A stretch of DNA of 64,000 nt from contig WQRX01000003.1 of assembly GCA_009786535.1 (NCBI GenBank), positions 2,325 through 66,324 on the forward strand, read 5' to 3'. This document shows, one piece after another, positions 27,935 through 34,890 of the stretch (position 1 is the stretch's first letter; every line of letters starts with the position of its first letter). This DNA comes from Defluviitaleaceae bacterium. GTDB lineage: Bacteria; Bacillota; Clostridia; Lachnospirales; WQUN01. Both the position numbers and the translations under genes were made by a program. Below the pieces are notes generated by a model. That model was not told the DNA's origin. It saw only the letters and a list, made by a program, of their open reading frames with translations, and did no database searches.

Positions 27935-27962
27935 TTGACACGCAATAATTATTCTTTATAAT
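27935..27962 (+). promoter_or_regulatory. Sigma-A type promoter of tRNA-Leu
   Basis: TTGACA (27935-27940), a 16-base AT-rich spacer and TATAAT (27957-27962) lie 18 bases before the tRNA. Confidence 0.8.
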
Positions 27963-27980
27963 AAAAAAGTTCCGTGCCAC

Positions 27981-28064
27981 GCCCGAGTGGCGGAATTGGT
28001 AGACGCAAGGGACTTAAAATCCCTCGGTAGCAATACCGTGCCGGTTCGAGTCCGGCCTCGGGCA
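27981..28064 (+). tRNA. tRNA-Leu, anticodon TAA
   Basis: The 84-base cloverleaf has a 7-bp acceptor stem (GCCCGAG/CTCGGGC), discriminator A and a D arm with GGAATTGGTAGA. The anticodon stem GGGAC/ATCCC surrounds TTAAAA with anticodon TAA. A class II variable arm and the T arm GCCGGTTCGAGTCCGGC follow. CCA is not encoded. Its 3' part (28011-28064) is the insertion target of the element to the right and is supplied intact by the element. Confidence 0.97.
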
Positions 28065-28065
28065 G
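28011..28065 (+). other. attL, 55-bp attachment repeat in the tRNA-Leu 3' end
   Basis: This 55-bp segment is identical to 38718-38772. It spans the anticodon loop to the base after the discriminator. Confidence 0.93.
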
Positions 28066-28076
28066 TGTTGTAAAAT

Positions 28077-28115
28077 CAAGGTTTCTGACCATTCGTCGGG
28101 AACCTTGGTTTTTTA
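28077..28115 (+). terminator. Terminator for tRNA-Leu supplied by the element
   Basis: A stem CAAGGTT/AACCTTG (28077-28083, 28101-28107) with inner pairing is followed by GTTTTTT. It lies inside the element, replacing the chromosomal terminator that now sits right of attR. Confidence 0.7.
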
Positions 28116-28136
28116 TTTCGAGGCCAATTTTTGCTC

Positions 28137-28161
28137 ATGTCCCCGAAATGTCCCCGATATT
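28137..28161 (+). repeat. Subterminal 25-bp direct repeat, left copy
   Basis: This sequence is identical to 38557-38581. It holds two tandem copies of ATGTCCCCGA. It lies just outside the integrase stop codon, about 75 bases from attL. Confidence 0.85.
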
Positions 28162-28163
28162 GT

Positions 28164-29315
28164 TCAGTTTGTGAAATTAACAAAACGCTCGTTCAATTTT
28201 GATGCAATTTCCTTCTTTGCATCCATGTCTAAGCTAAGGTAAAGATTCGCGGTGGTTTGGATATCGCCGTGTCGTAGCCATGTTTGAATATCCTTCAAGT
28301 CAAATCCCAAATACTTCAAGTACCCAGCGGAAGAATGGCGCAAATCATGGAAACGAATGATTGGCATATTACTCTGGCGCAACAGCGTTTCAAAATGGTC
28401 GGTAACATAATCTGGTTTTATGAGTCGCCCATCAAACCTTGTGCAAACGTAATCGCTCTTGAAATAATCGTTTGGCTGTATTTTTTTGTACTCGACCTGC
28501 CGCGCCTTCCACCGCAGTAATTCCGTTTTTATCATTTCGCCCAAAGGAATTACGTCGTAGCTACTGTCATTCTTGGTAGCGTCCATCATGAACATTTCCC
28601 CGTGCATGTACGTTACGGTATGCTTGATTGTAATGGTATGAGCATCCATGTCTATGGCACTCCATTTTAACCCAAGCACCTCGCTTCTCCGAAATCCATA
28701 GAAGACCGTTAGCAGCACAACCATTTCCAAGGGGTCGCCCTTTGAACATTTTAATAGCTGCTCAATTTGTTTCTCGTTGTAATGCTTTGCGCCAGTGTAC
28801 TTGACCTTTTTAGGCATCTCAATCCGCTTAGTGGGATTGAACGCAATTAAGTTTTGTCGCACGGCACTATCAAGACATTTGGAAATATTCCGAAGGTGCT
28901 TGATAATAGTGTTGGGCGAAATGGATTTCATCTTATAATTCACATAATCTTGGATATGGGCAGGGGTTAAATCTTTTACCCTAATCCGCTTTGGCTCGAA
29001 AAACGGCGTGATTTGATTATTGAGAATTACCTTGTATCCACTGTAGGTAGTTGGTGACAACGAATGTTTCAGATTCTCAAGCCATTGCCGCATGAAATCG
29101 AGGAACAAGATGTTGCTGCTTAAATCAACCTTATGTCGCTCATGTTCAGCCAGTACCTCCTTTAATATGTCCTGCGCCCGTCGCTTATTATTTCCCTTGA
29201 TTGGGATGTTCGTGGTTATCCACTTTTCCTGCGGCTTGTTCGTAACATCATCTTTATAACGAATTACGATGTAGTAATTTGGGCGCTCTTTTTTTGTTCG
29301 TAGTGTTGCAGTCAT
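28164..29315 (-). CDS. int: Tyrosine recombinase integrase
   Basis: This 383-residue integrase has an arm-binding N-terminal domain and a core-binding SAM-like domain (about residues 65-150). The catalytic domain carries Arg in FYGFRRSEVLGLKW, HDLRHSSAGYL (H-x-x-R), RHGD and the Tyr nucleophile in TANLYLSLD. It should recombine attP with the tRNA-Leu attB site. The start at 29315 has AAAGGATGA upstream, and earlier in-frame starts do not fit a site. The gene ends about 100 bases from attL. Confidence 0.96.
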   Translation of the reverse strand: MTATLRTKKERPNYYIVIRYKDDVTNKPQEKWITTNIPIKGNNKRRAQDILKEVLAEHERHKVDLSSNILFLDFMRQWLENLKHSLSPTTYSGYKVILNNQITPFFEPKRIRVKDLTPAHIQDYVNYKMKSISPNTIIKHLRNISKCLDSAVRQNLIAFNPTKRIEMPKKVKYTGAKHYNEKQIEQLLKCSKGDPLEMVVLLTVFYGFRRSEVLGLKWSAIDMDAHTITIKHTVTYMHGEMFMMDATKNDSSYDVIPLGEMIKTELLRWKARQVEYKKIQPNDYFKSDYVCTRFDGRLIKPDYVTDHFETLLRQSNMPIIRFHDLRHSSAGYLKYLGFDLKDIQTWLRHGDIQTTANLYLSLDMDAKKEIASKLNERFVNFTN

Positions 29316-29427
29316 AAGTATCATCCTTTCTGAATGAAAAAATCCCACCTATGCTACAGCCAGTCACGAAGTATTATAACACAGGAAGGATTTTTGTCAT
29401 ACTTGGAACGCATTTACTCAGGTAAAA

Positions 29428-29655
29428 TCATGAATCGCACACATTAAAGAATTGATTTTGAATGTAAATTTTTGGCACTTTGCAAGCGCAACCTATCCGA
29501 ATAGGTGTGCCGAATTTGCCGTTTTGAAGCTCTTTATAAATAGTTTGCTTGGAAACATCGAAGATGGTGCATAAATCGCTTACATTGAGAATATCGCGAT
29601 AACCGTCAAGGGTTGATAAATTATATGCAGAACTCTGGGCCGATTGAAAATTCAT
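29428..29655 (-). CDS. Helix-turn-helix excisionase-like protein
   Basis: This 75-residue protein carries a MerR/Xis-type helix-turn-helix (ILNVSDLCTIFDVSKQTIYK, then NGKFGTPIRIG wing-like turn). Such proteins act as excisionases that bend attachment DNA beside integrase genes. The ATG at 29655 has GAGGTGAGC upstream. It is transcribed toward int, as is usual for xis-int pairs. Residues after the wing (CACKVPKIY) are shorter than in typical excisionases. Confidence 0.75.
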   Translation of the reverse strand: MNFQSAQSSAYNLSTLDGYRDILNVSDLCTIFDVSKQTIYKELQNGKFGTPIRIGCACKVPKIYIQNQFFNVCDS

Positions 29656-29796
29656 TATGCTCACCTCAAATAATTAAAATATATATGCATCTACGCATAA
29701 TTTGGGTGGATGTATGGATCGATAATTAATATTCCATAGAACAACTTGGATCAACTCGTTTGTAATATACTAGCGAATTTCTAATTTATGTCGAAA

Positions 29797-30189
29797 TTAT
29801 TCTCGTTTTGCAAAGACTGCTTGTATCTCATCAGTTGAAATACCTTGCATCGATAAGAGCTGACGAACATCATTTGGTATGCATTCAATGTTTTTGAATA
29901 AAACCATGCGGGATTGTTTGGCATGTTTTTCTGAAACAACTTTCAGCTTGCATAATTCATCCAGAATGTTTCCAGCTCTGTTGCCCATGCGAAATTGTTT
30001 TGCGATTTGACAAGCAGAAATACGTTTATACCCCAATGACCACAATATGATTGCGGCCAATTCCTTTTCACGAGTATTTGATGCTACGATAGGAGCTAAT
30101 GATTCATCGTTCAATGTAGATGCAGACGAATTAAAGATTTCCAAGATTAATTTATTGCTGGTTTCATGTGCGTCAGGAAAAATGCACAC
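29797..30189 (-). CDS. Winged-helix protein, FtsK-gamma-like segment
   Basis: This 130-residue protein has a central region (about residues 40-95: LAAIILWSLGYKRISACQIAK, then RMGNRAGNILDELCKLKVV) that resembles the DNA-reading gamma winged helix of FtsK translocases. The ATPase part is absent. It may be a small DNA-binding regulator. The start is probably the GTG at 30189 with GAGGCAAGG upstream. It lies between the excisionase-like gene and the divergent antitoxin gene, a common place for an element repressor. Confidence 0.6.
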   Translation of the reverse strand: MCIFPDAHETSNKLILEIFNSSASTLNDESLAPIVASNTREKELAAIILWSLGYKRISACQIAKQFRMGNRAGNILDELCKLKVVSEKHAKQSRMVLFKNIECIPNDVRQLLSMQGISTDEIQAVFAKRE

Positions 30190-30335
30190 TTTCCTTGCCT
30201 CGATTTGAAAAATTTCTCGTGAGCATCTTGACTTTTACACCGCAGGGTTGTGACTCTAGGTGACCCCTCCAGGGTTGGCTCAATGGTGGCTCGTTGAAGA
30301 TTACAAGCAAATTATAAGATAAAAAAACCGTAAAA

Positions 30336-30367
30336 AGTTTGCATTTGCAACTATTTTGCCGTACACT
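30336..30367 (+). promoter_or_regulatory. Promoter and probable operator of the antitoxin gene
   Basis: TTGCAT (30339-30344), a 17-base spacer and TACACT (30362-30367) form a promoter. An imperfect palindrome AGTTTGCATTTGCAACT (30336-30352) overlaps the -35, which fits self-repression by a RelB-type protein. Confidence 0.6.
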
Positions 30368-30384
30368 CATGGTGAGGTGATGCC

Positions 30385-30699
30385 ATGGTTAAAACATCGG
30401 TTACCAAAACAGCGAATATCAATGTACGCCTTTATCCTGAGTTAAAAACCGCGGCGGAAAACGTCTTTACTTACCACGGGTTATCATTACCAGACGCAAT
30501 AACGGTGTTTTTTAGCCATGCCTGTCGTGTGGGTGGATTTTCCTTTGAATTAAAGGGTGCGCGGTGGAATGACCCTGTTTCCTTAGCGGCATTACAAGAG
30601 AGCAATGAAATTCTTGCAAATCCGAATGCATATAAAAGTTATCACGATGTTTCGGAGTTGTTTGCCGATTGTTTGAATGGCGAAGATGACGATGATTAA
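30385..30699 (+). CDS. RelB/DinJ family antitoxin
   Basis: This 104-residue protein has an N-terminal ribbon-helix-helix (ANINVRLYPELKTAAENVF, then HGLSLPDAITVFF) typical of RelB/DinJ, which bind their own operator and a YafQ-type RNase. The C-terminal half would wrap the toxin. The ATG has GGTGAGGTGATGCC upstream. The downstream toxin gene is cut short (30692-30757), so this antitoxin appears orphaned. Confidence 0.9.
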   Translation: MVKTSVTKTANINVRLYPELKTAAENVFTYHGLSLPDAITVFFSHACRVGGFSFELKGARWNDPVSLAALQESNEILANPNAYKSYHDVSELFADCLNGEDDDD

Positions 30700-30757
30700 A
30701 CGCGAAGTACATCGTTCTGCTCAATTTCGCAAGGATTTACGGTTGGCGTGTAAATAA
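30692..30757 (+). pseudogene. Truncated YafQ-like toxin start (21 codons plus stop)
   Basis: The frame MIKREVHRSAQFRKDLRLAC ends with one further Lys codon and TAA. It matches the first helix of YafQ-family mRNA interferases, whose usual length is about 90 residues. It overlaps the antitoxin end by eight bases, as intact yafQ genes do. Catalytic residues are absent. No rest of the gene is visible downstream. Confidence 0.75.
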
Positions 30758-30800
30758 AGTTCAACAACTGCGCAACATATAAAACACATAACATCATTTA

Positions 30801-30833
30801 AACCCGTGCCGATTGGTGCGGGTTATTTTATTT
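30801..30833 (+). terminator. Terminator after the antitoxin gene
   Basis: Arms AACCCGTGCC and GGTGCGGGTT (30801-30824) pair over 10 positions with two wobbles, followed by ATTTTATTT. It separates the antitoxin unit from the reverse transcriptase. The RT ribosome binding site begins 10 bases later. Confidence 0.7.
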
Positions 30834-30848
30834 CGAGGAGGAAGCCCC

Positions 30849-31988
30849 ATGCCATTTATTACAATTAAACAACCGCCCGTTTATTATCAGATGACCTTTG
30901 AAGATATGATGGCGGGTGTGGAAGATTTAAGTAAATATGTAATGTCCAATATCACCAACACGCGCACTTACTGGGTAAACCGCCCCAGCCGTAAATTGCT
31001 AGAGCGTACACAAATTGGTGAGATGATACAATTGCTCAGTGCGTTTAACCGCTCGAAGGAAGCATTATTCACACAGGAAAGGCGGGCATTGTACCATACG
31101 TTTCATATCCCCAAGAGCAGCGGTGGATTACGCCGTATCGACGCGCCTTGTCCAGAGCTAATGAATACCTTGCGGGAATTAAAATCGTTAATTGAAAATC
31201 ACATGTTCGCGCTATACCACACCACCGCATTCGCTTATATTCGCGGACGCAGCACCATCGGCGCAATAAAACGCCACCAGCGCAATGAAAGCAAGTGGTT
31301 CTTGAAACTGGACTTCGCGGATTTCTTTGGTAGCACTACGCTGAAGTTTGTGATGAGTATGTTATCACAGATATTTCCCTTTAGCGAAATAGTCAAAAGC
31401 ACCCACGGGCGGGAAGAACTTGAAAAGGCACTTAGCCTGTGTTTTCTCAATGGTGGACTGCCGCAAGGGACACCCATCTCGCCCTTCCTTACCAATTTAA
31501 TGATGATTCCCATTGACCATTGCATTAGTAATGATTTGCGAAATTTGGATAATCGCCGTTTCGTTTACACCCGCTACGCCGATGACTTGTTAATTTCATG
31601 CAAGACTAATTTTGATAAGGATTTAGTGCAGCGGCTTGTAAATGAAGCACTATCGAAGTTTAACGCCCCGTTTTCGATTAAAGCGGAGAAAACGCGCTAC
31701 GGTTCTGCCGCTGGGCGCAACTGGAACTTAGGGCTAATGCTTAACAAGGATAACGAAATCACCATCGGTCACAAGCGCAAGAAAGAATTTAAAGCAATGC
31801 TGGAAAACTATATGCGTGACCGTAAAGCGGGTAATGCTTGGGATAAATATGACTTACAAGTTTTACGTGGTCTTATCAGTTACTACCGCATGGTGGAGCG
31901 GGATTACATTGACTACCTGCTCCAGCAATATGGGAAAAAGCATGGCACGAATATTAATTTCTGTATTAAAACAGATTTATCGGCGTAA
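30849..31988 (+). CDS. Retron-like reverse transcriptase
   Basis: This 379-residue RNA-directed DNA polymerase has fingers-palm motifs in order. They are an IPKSSGGLRRIDAP block (residues 88-101), LDFADFF with catalytic Asp155, GLPQGTPISPFLTNL (203-217) and the active site RYADDLLIS with Asp245 and Asp246. NLGLMLNKDN (293-302) sits where retron enzymes carry their VTG motif, and GAIKRH (138-143) sits near their NAxxH motif. There is no maturase, endonuclease or other fused domain. CGAGGAGGAAGCCCC gives a strong ribosome binding site at 30849. An RNase HI gene follows after 13 bases. Retron, defence-RT or a new group are all open. Confidence 0.93.
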   Translation: MPFITIKQPPVYYQMTFEDMMAGVEDLSKYVMSNITNTRTYWVNRPSRKLLERTQIGEMIQLLSAFNRSKEALFTQERRALYHTFHIPKSSGGLRRIDAPCPELMNTLRELKSLIENHMFALYHTTAFAYIRGRSTIGAIKRHQRNESKWFLKLDFADFFGSTTLKFVMSMLSQIFPFSEIVKSTHGREELEKALSLCFLNGGLPQGTPISPFLTNLMMIPIDHCISNDLRNLDNRRFVYTRYADDLLISCKTNFDKDLVQRLVNEALSKFNAPFSIKAEKTRYGSAAGRNWNLGLMLNKDNEITIGHKRKKEFKAMLENYMRDRKAGNAWDKYDLQVLRGLISYYRMVERDYIDYLLQQYGKKHGTNINFCIKTDLSA

Positions 31989-32001
31989 AGGGAGGTGCGT
32001 A

Positions 32002-32436
32002 ATGAAAAAAGTAACGATATATACCGATGGCGCGTGTTCTGGAAACCCTGGCCCTGGTGGATATGGTGCGGTGTTATTATTTGGAAATCACCGCAAAGAG
32101 TTATTCGGTAATGTACAAATGACCACTAATAATCGCATGGAATTGATGGGCGCAATCATCGCGTTAGAAACCCTCAAATCTGCCTGTGAGGTAGAAATCT
32201 TTTCCGACTCCCGCTACCTCGTTGATGCCATTGAACAGAATTGGGTTACACGATGGAAGGCAAACGGCTGGCGGCGAAACAAACGCGAACCCGCATTAAA
32301 CGTAGATTTGTGGGAGCGATTGTTACCTCTTCTTGCAATGCACAAGGTTACGTTCCGTTGGGTTAAAGGACACGCGGGTAATGTGGAAAATGAACGCTGC
32401 GATGCGTTAGCGCGAGTAGCGATAAAAAATCTATAA
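32002..32436 (+). CDS. Ribonuclease HI encoded beside the reverse transcriptase
   Basis: This 144-residue enzyme degrades RNA in RNA-DNA hybrids. All four catalytic acids are present: Asp9 (IYTDGAC), Glu47 (NRMELMG), Asp69 (FSDSRYL) and Asp134 (NERCDALA). GHAGNVENE provides the conserved His loop, and a basic WKANGWRR handle segment is present. The start has GGGAGGTGCGTA upstream. It is 13 bases after the RT stop, so the pair is one operon. RNase H could trim the RNA template of the cDNA made by the RT. Its length is typical of stand-alone type 1 enzymes. Confidence 0.95.
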   Translation: MKKVTIYTDGACSGNPGPGGYGAVLLFGNHRKELFGNVQMTTNNRMELMGAIIALETLKSACEVEIFSDSRYLVDAIEQNWVTRWKANGWRRNKREPALNVDLWERLLPLLAMHKVTFRWVKGHAGNVENERCDALARVAIKNL

Positions 32437-33295
32437 GGTGCATTAATTAATGTCCTTACAACAAGCCTTTGTAATGAATAGTTGGATTTATCAACGCTTC
32501 ATGTGTTTCGCTGAAGTATTAAAACGCAAGGCTAGGAGGGGTGAACGACGAAGCGCTGGGGCCGAGATCTGTGGTCTTCTCTGCAGGTTATTTATTTCGT
32601 GTTGATTGAAGATGTTGATAAATCAAGGTGTTTTTCCATACCTAAATTATTTGTCCACAGCTTTTCATGACGTCAACGGGAGGATGCAGCCTGAGGCACG
32701 CCGGTTACACCTCATCCACTTCTTCGTAGATTACAAAGGGTAATGAAGTCCATTTACAATGTATAGTTCTATTATTGATGCGAACCGCGTGCCCTTTGCA
32801 CAAGGGTACGTGGGTTCGTCTTTACTGGAATGCTCTGCGGTAAAACCCAGAGTGAAAAAACGTCAACGCAGGAGGGTGGCGCGCAGGAACGAATCTGGAG
32901 AAATACGGGTTCATGGGATGACCATAATGAGGGTTCGTCATTGGGTCGGCTGTTGGAATTCCCCATAATTTTAATATTGGCGGGGGTTGCGATCTCATCG
33001 ACTGCCGTGTATCCGCCTGCCGCGGCTGTTGTGCTCCTCCTGAGCCTTTAGCTCGCACCTGTTGCAGATTGTAAATGTGTAAAATGAAAATCCATAATGT
33101 ATAACTGCATCAACAGGATGCGGTGCTTCGTGGTTAAACCCGTAGTTGTGAAATTGCAAGCAATGTCGCAAATCTCCAAGAGATTTGCTCCTGTGTCAAA
33201 GCACCACACCAACTGCAGGGACTAAACCGCCGAGTTCCTTCGGCTTGGCAGCCAGCAGGAACTCCGCCGTTTAGACCCTTCCGTTGGGCGTTTCT
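32437..33295 (+). ncRNA. Large structured non-coding region downstream of RT-RNase HI (candidate template RNA)
   Basis: No supported protein frame exists here, but pairing is dense. (1) A long-range stem joins about 32482-32503 to 32606-32627 (TTTATCAAC with GTTGATAAA). (2) ACTTC/GAAGT encloses ATTAC/GTAAT at 32718-32748. (3) A 15-bp hairpin with one bulge lies at 32780-32818. (4) CATTTACAAT (32752-32761) can pair with ATTGTAAATG (33068-33077) and would close a domain of about 325 bases. (5) GGTGCTT/AAGCACC (33122-33205) encloses a perfect GCAAATCTC hairpin (33168-33188). (6) A long hairpin with 18 of 21 pairs lies at 33219-33277. The strand and the number of RNAs are inferred. Confidence 0.6.
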
Positions 33296-33325
33296 TTGTG
33301 GATTATGGATTAAACGTGGTATACT
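33296..33325 (+). promoter_or_regulatory. Promoter of the ATPase gene, extended -10
   Basis: TTGTGG (33296-33301), an 18-base spacer and TATACT (33320-33325) preceded by TGG. The ribosome binding site AAAGGGG follows 14 bases later. Confidence 0.65.
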
Positions 33326-33353
33326 AAACTAAGTAACGAAAGGGGTTGCAATC

Positions 33354-34745
33354 GTGACTAATGTATTTTTCGAGCGGGATATTTATGCCTATTTAATAAA
33401 ATGGGTAGAGCAATTTTCTGATAGGGCATTATATTTGAATGGACCCCGCCAAGTGGGGAAAACCAGTATCCTAAAAAAACTGGGGGCGGAGCATTTTGAA
33501 CGGTGTGTGTATATTAATCTTTATATTGACGATGTCAGAAACGACTTTGAGCAAAGCATCCGCACGCACAGAGAAAAATTTGGCACATCCAAGTTCGATG
33601 AAGAATGCGGCCCTATGTGGGAAGAAATTTTAAAAGCACAAGATTCAAACTACACCAATGACCCAGCCACACTGGTTATTCTGGATGAAATTCAAGAATC
33701 CTCCATTGCGTACAATAATATTCGTCAGATACGCCGTGGGTTAAAAAGCAAGTTGGCAATAACGGGAAGTTATTTGGGTATCGTAAGCAATTTTAAGGGA
33801 TATAAGTTTCCCACAGGCGATGTAACATTTGCAGAAATGTCCAGCATGACATTCATTGAGTTTTTAAAAGCAAATGGCGTGTGGGAAAATTACGACCCCA
33901 TTCAAACCTTCGATTGGGCAAAAATGACCGAGCATGAACAAGAAACTTGTGAACATGTACGTGAATTATATCGCGTGTATTGCATAATCGGTGGATATCC
34001 TGATGTTGTTAGTAAGTGGGTCAACACGCATAATATGGATGCTTGCAAACTCTTAACCGCAGATTTGTTGCAGTCATTCTACAGGGAGAGTAGTGCCTAT
34101 TTTGAAGAAATTATTGGGCGAACCCTCTGGATGAAAACACTGGGCAGGGTAGCCGCGCATATGGTCACCAAATCGGGCGACCTAGATATTACAATTGCAA
34201 AGGAAGTTTTTCGCGACAATACCAGCGAGGGGTTGGGTATACGGCGTAGAGATAAAATAAATGCGCTCAAGTGGCTGGATGAATGCTGTATAACAGGTAC
34301 AGTCCCCGTATTTGACAAGCTAGAAAAAGTAACCTCTATCGGTAATAAATTATTTTTCTATTTCCGAGATATGGGTCTTTTAACACAGTTATGCGAAGAT
34401 GATTTTGATGTTTTAAAAAGCAATTACGACGGCATGGCGGCGGAAAACTTTGTTTATCTTCACCTTCTTGAAGAAACAGGTAAATTGTTTGTTGGTGACG
34501 ATGTTCGTAGCTTTAGTAATCCGCAAGGTCAAATTGATTTCGTAATGCACGACAAAAACCGCAAACGCTACGGCATCGAGGTCAAGCACGGTAAAGGGGA
34601 AACCAAGTCGGCAGACACAGCTTTGCGTGAGGGGCGAATCGACTTCCTCATCAAAGTACAGGACACCTATGGCTCGATACAGGACAACCAAGCTACAATT
34701 CCTATCTTCATGCTGGATAAATTAAAATATATAATCAAAAAATAA
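33354..34745 (+). CDS. AAA-type ATPase with DUF4143-like C-terminus
   Basis: This 463-residue protein has Walker A GPRQVGKTS (about residues 30-38), Walker B LVILDEIQE (about 109-117) and a sensor-like KLAITGSYLG. A middle helical region leads to a C-terminal domain with QIDFVMHDKNRKRYGIEVKHG. That fits the D-x(n)-E-x-K pattern of PD-(D/E)XK folds seen in the DUF4143 family. The GTG start has GAAAGGGG upstream. Such ATPases are common cargo in islands, and their function is poorly known. It has its own promoter and terminator. Confidence 0.88.
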   Translation: MTNVFFERDIYAYLIKWVEQFSDRALYLNGPRQVGKTSILKKLGAEHFERCVYINLYIDDVRNDFEQSIRTHREKFGTSKFDEECGPMWEEILKAQDSNYTNDPATLVILDEIQESSIAYNNIRQIRRGLKSKLAITGSYLGIVSNFKGYKFPTGDVTFAEMSSMTFIEFLKANGVWENYDPIQTFDWAKMTEHEQETCEHVRELYRVYCIIGGYPDVVSKWVNTHNMDACKLLTADLLQSFYRESSAYFEEIIGRTLWMKTLGRVAAHMVTKSGDLDITIAKEVFRDNTSEGLGIRRRDKINALKWLDECCITGTVPVFDKLEKVTSIGNKLFFYFRDMGLLTQLCEDDFDVLKSNYDGMAAENFVYLHLLEETGKLFVGDDVRSFSNPQGQIDFVMHDKNRKRYGIEVKHGKGETKSADTALREGRIDFLIKVQDTYGSIQDNQATIPIFMLDKLKYIIKK

Positions 34746-34768
34746 GAAAATAGATTTTACTTTTACAA

Positions 34769-34806
34769 TGACCCTGGTTCATTCCGAACATGGGGTTATT
34801 TTTTTG
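34769..34806 (+). terminator. Terminator after the ATPase gene
   Basis: A hairpin with arms around ACCCTGGTTC and GAACATGGGGT is followed by TATTTTTTT. Confidence 0.75.
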
Positions 34807-34890
34807 AGATAAAATTCGATTTTATAATGTAAGCGCATAAAGTTTGCCATTGCCTCTACTTAGAAATAAATAAAATCTAGGAGTGAGGTC

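Noticed and set aside
30849-31988. Group II intron or diversity-generating retroelement as the source of the RT
   Set aside because: There is no maturase or endonuclease part, no domain V-like hairpin at the right place, and no template and variable repeat pair was seen nearby. The LPQGTPISP motif also differs from that of diversity-generating enzymes.
32865-32890. T-box-like sequence (AGGGTGG then CGCGCAGG)
   Set aside because: No downstream aminoacyl-tRNA synthetase or amino-acid gene, no terminator partner and no specifier stem.
32759-33058. Short reading frames on both strands inside the structured region
   Set aside because: They overlap each other on opposite strands, lack ribosome binding sites and lie across strong hairpins.
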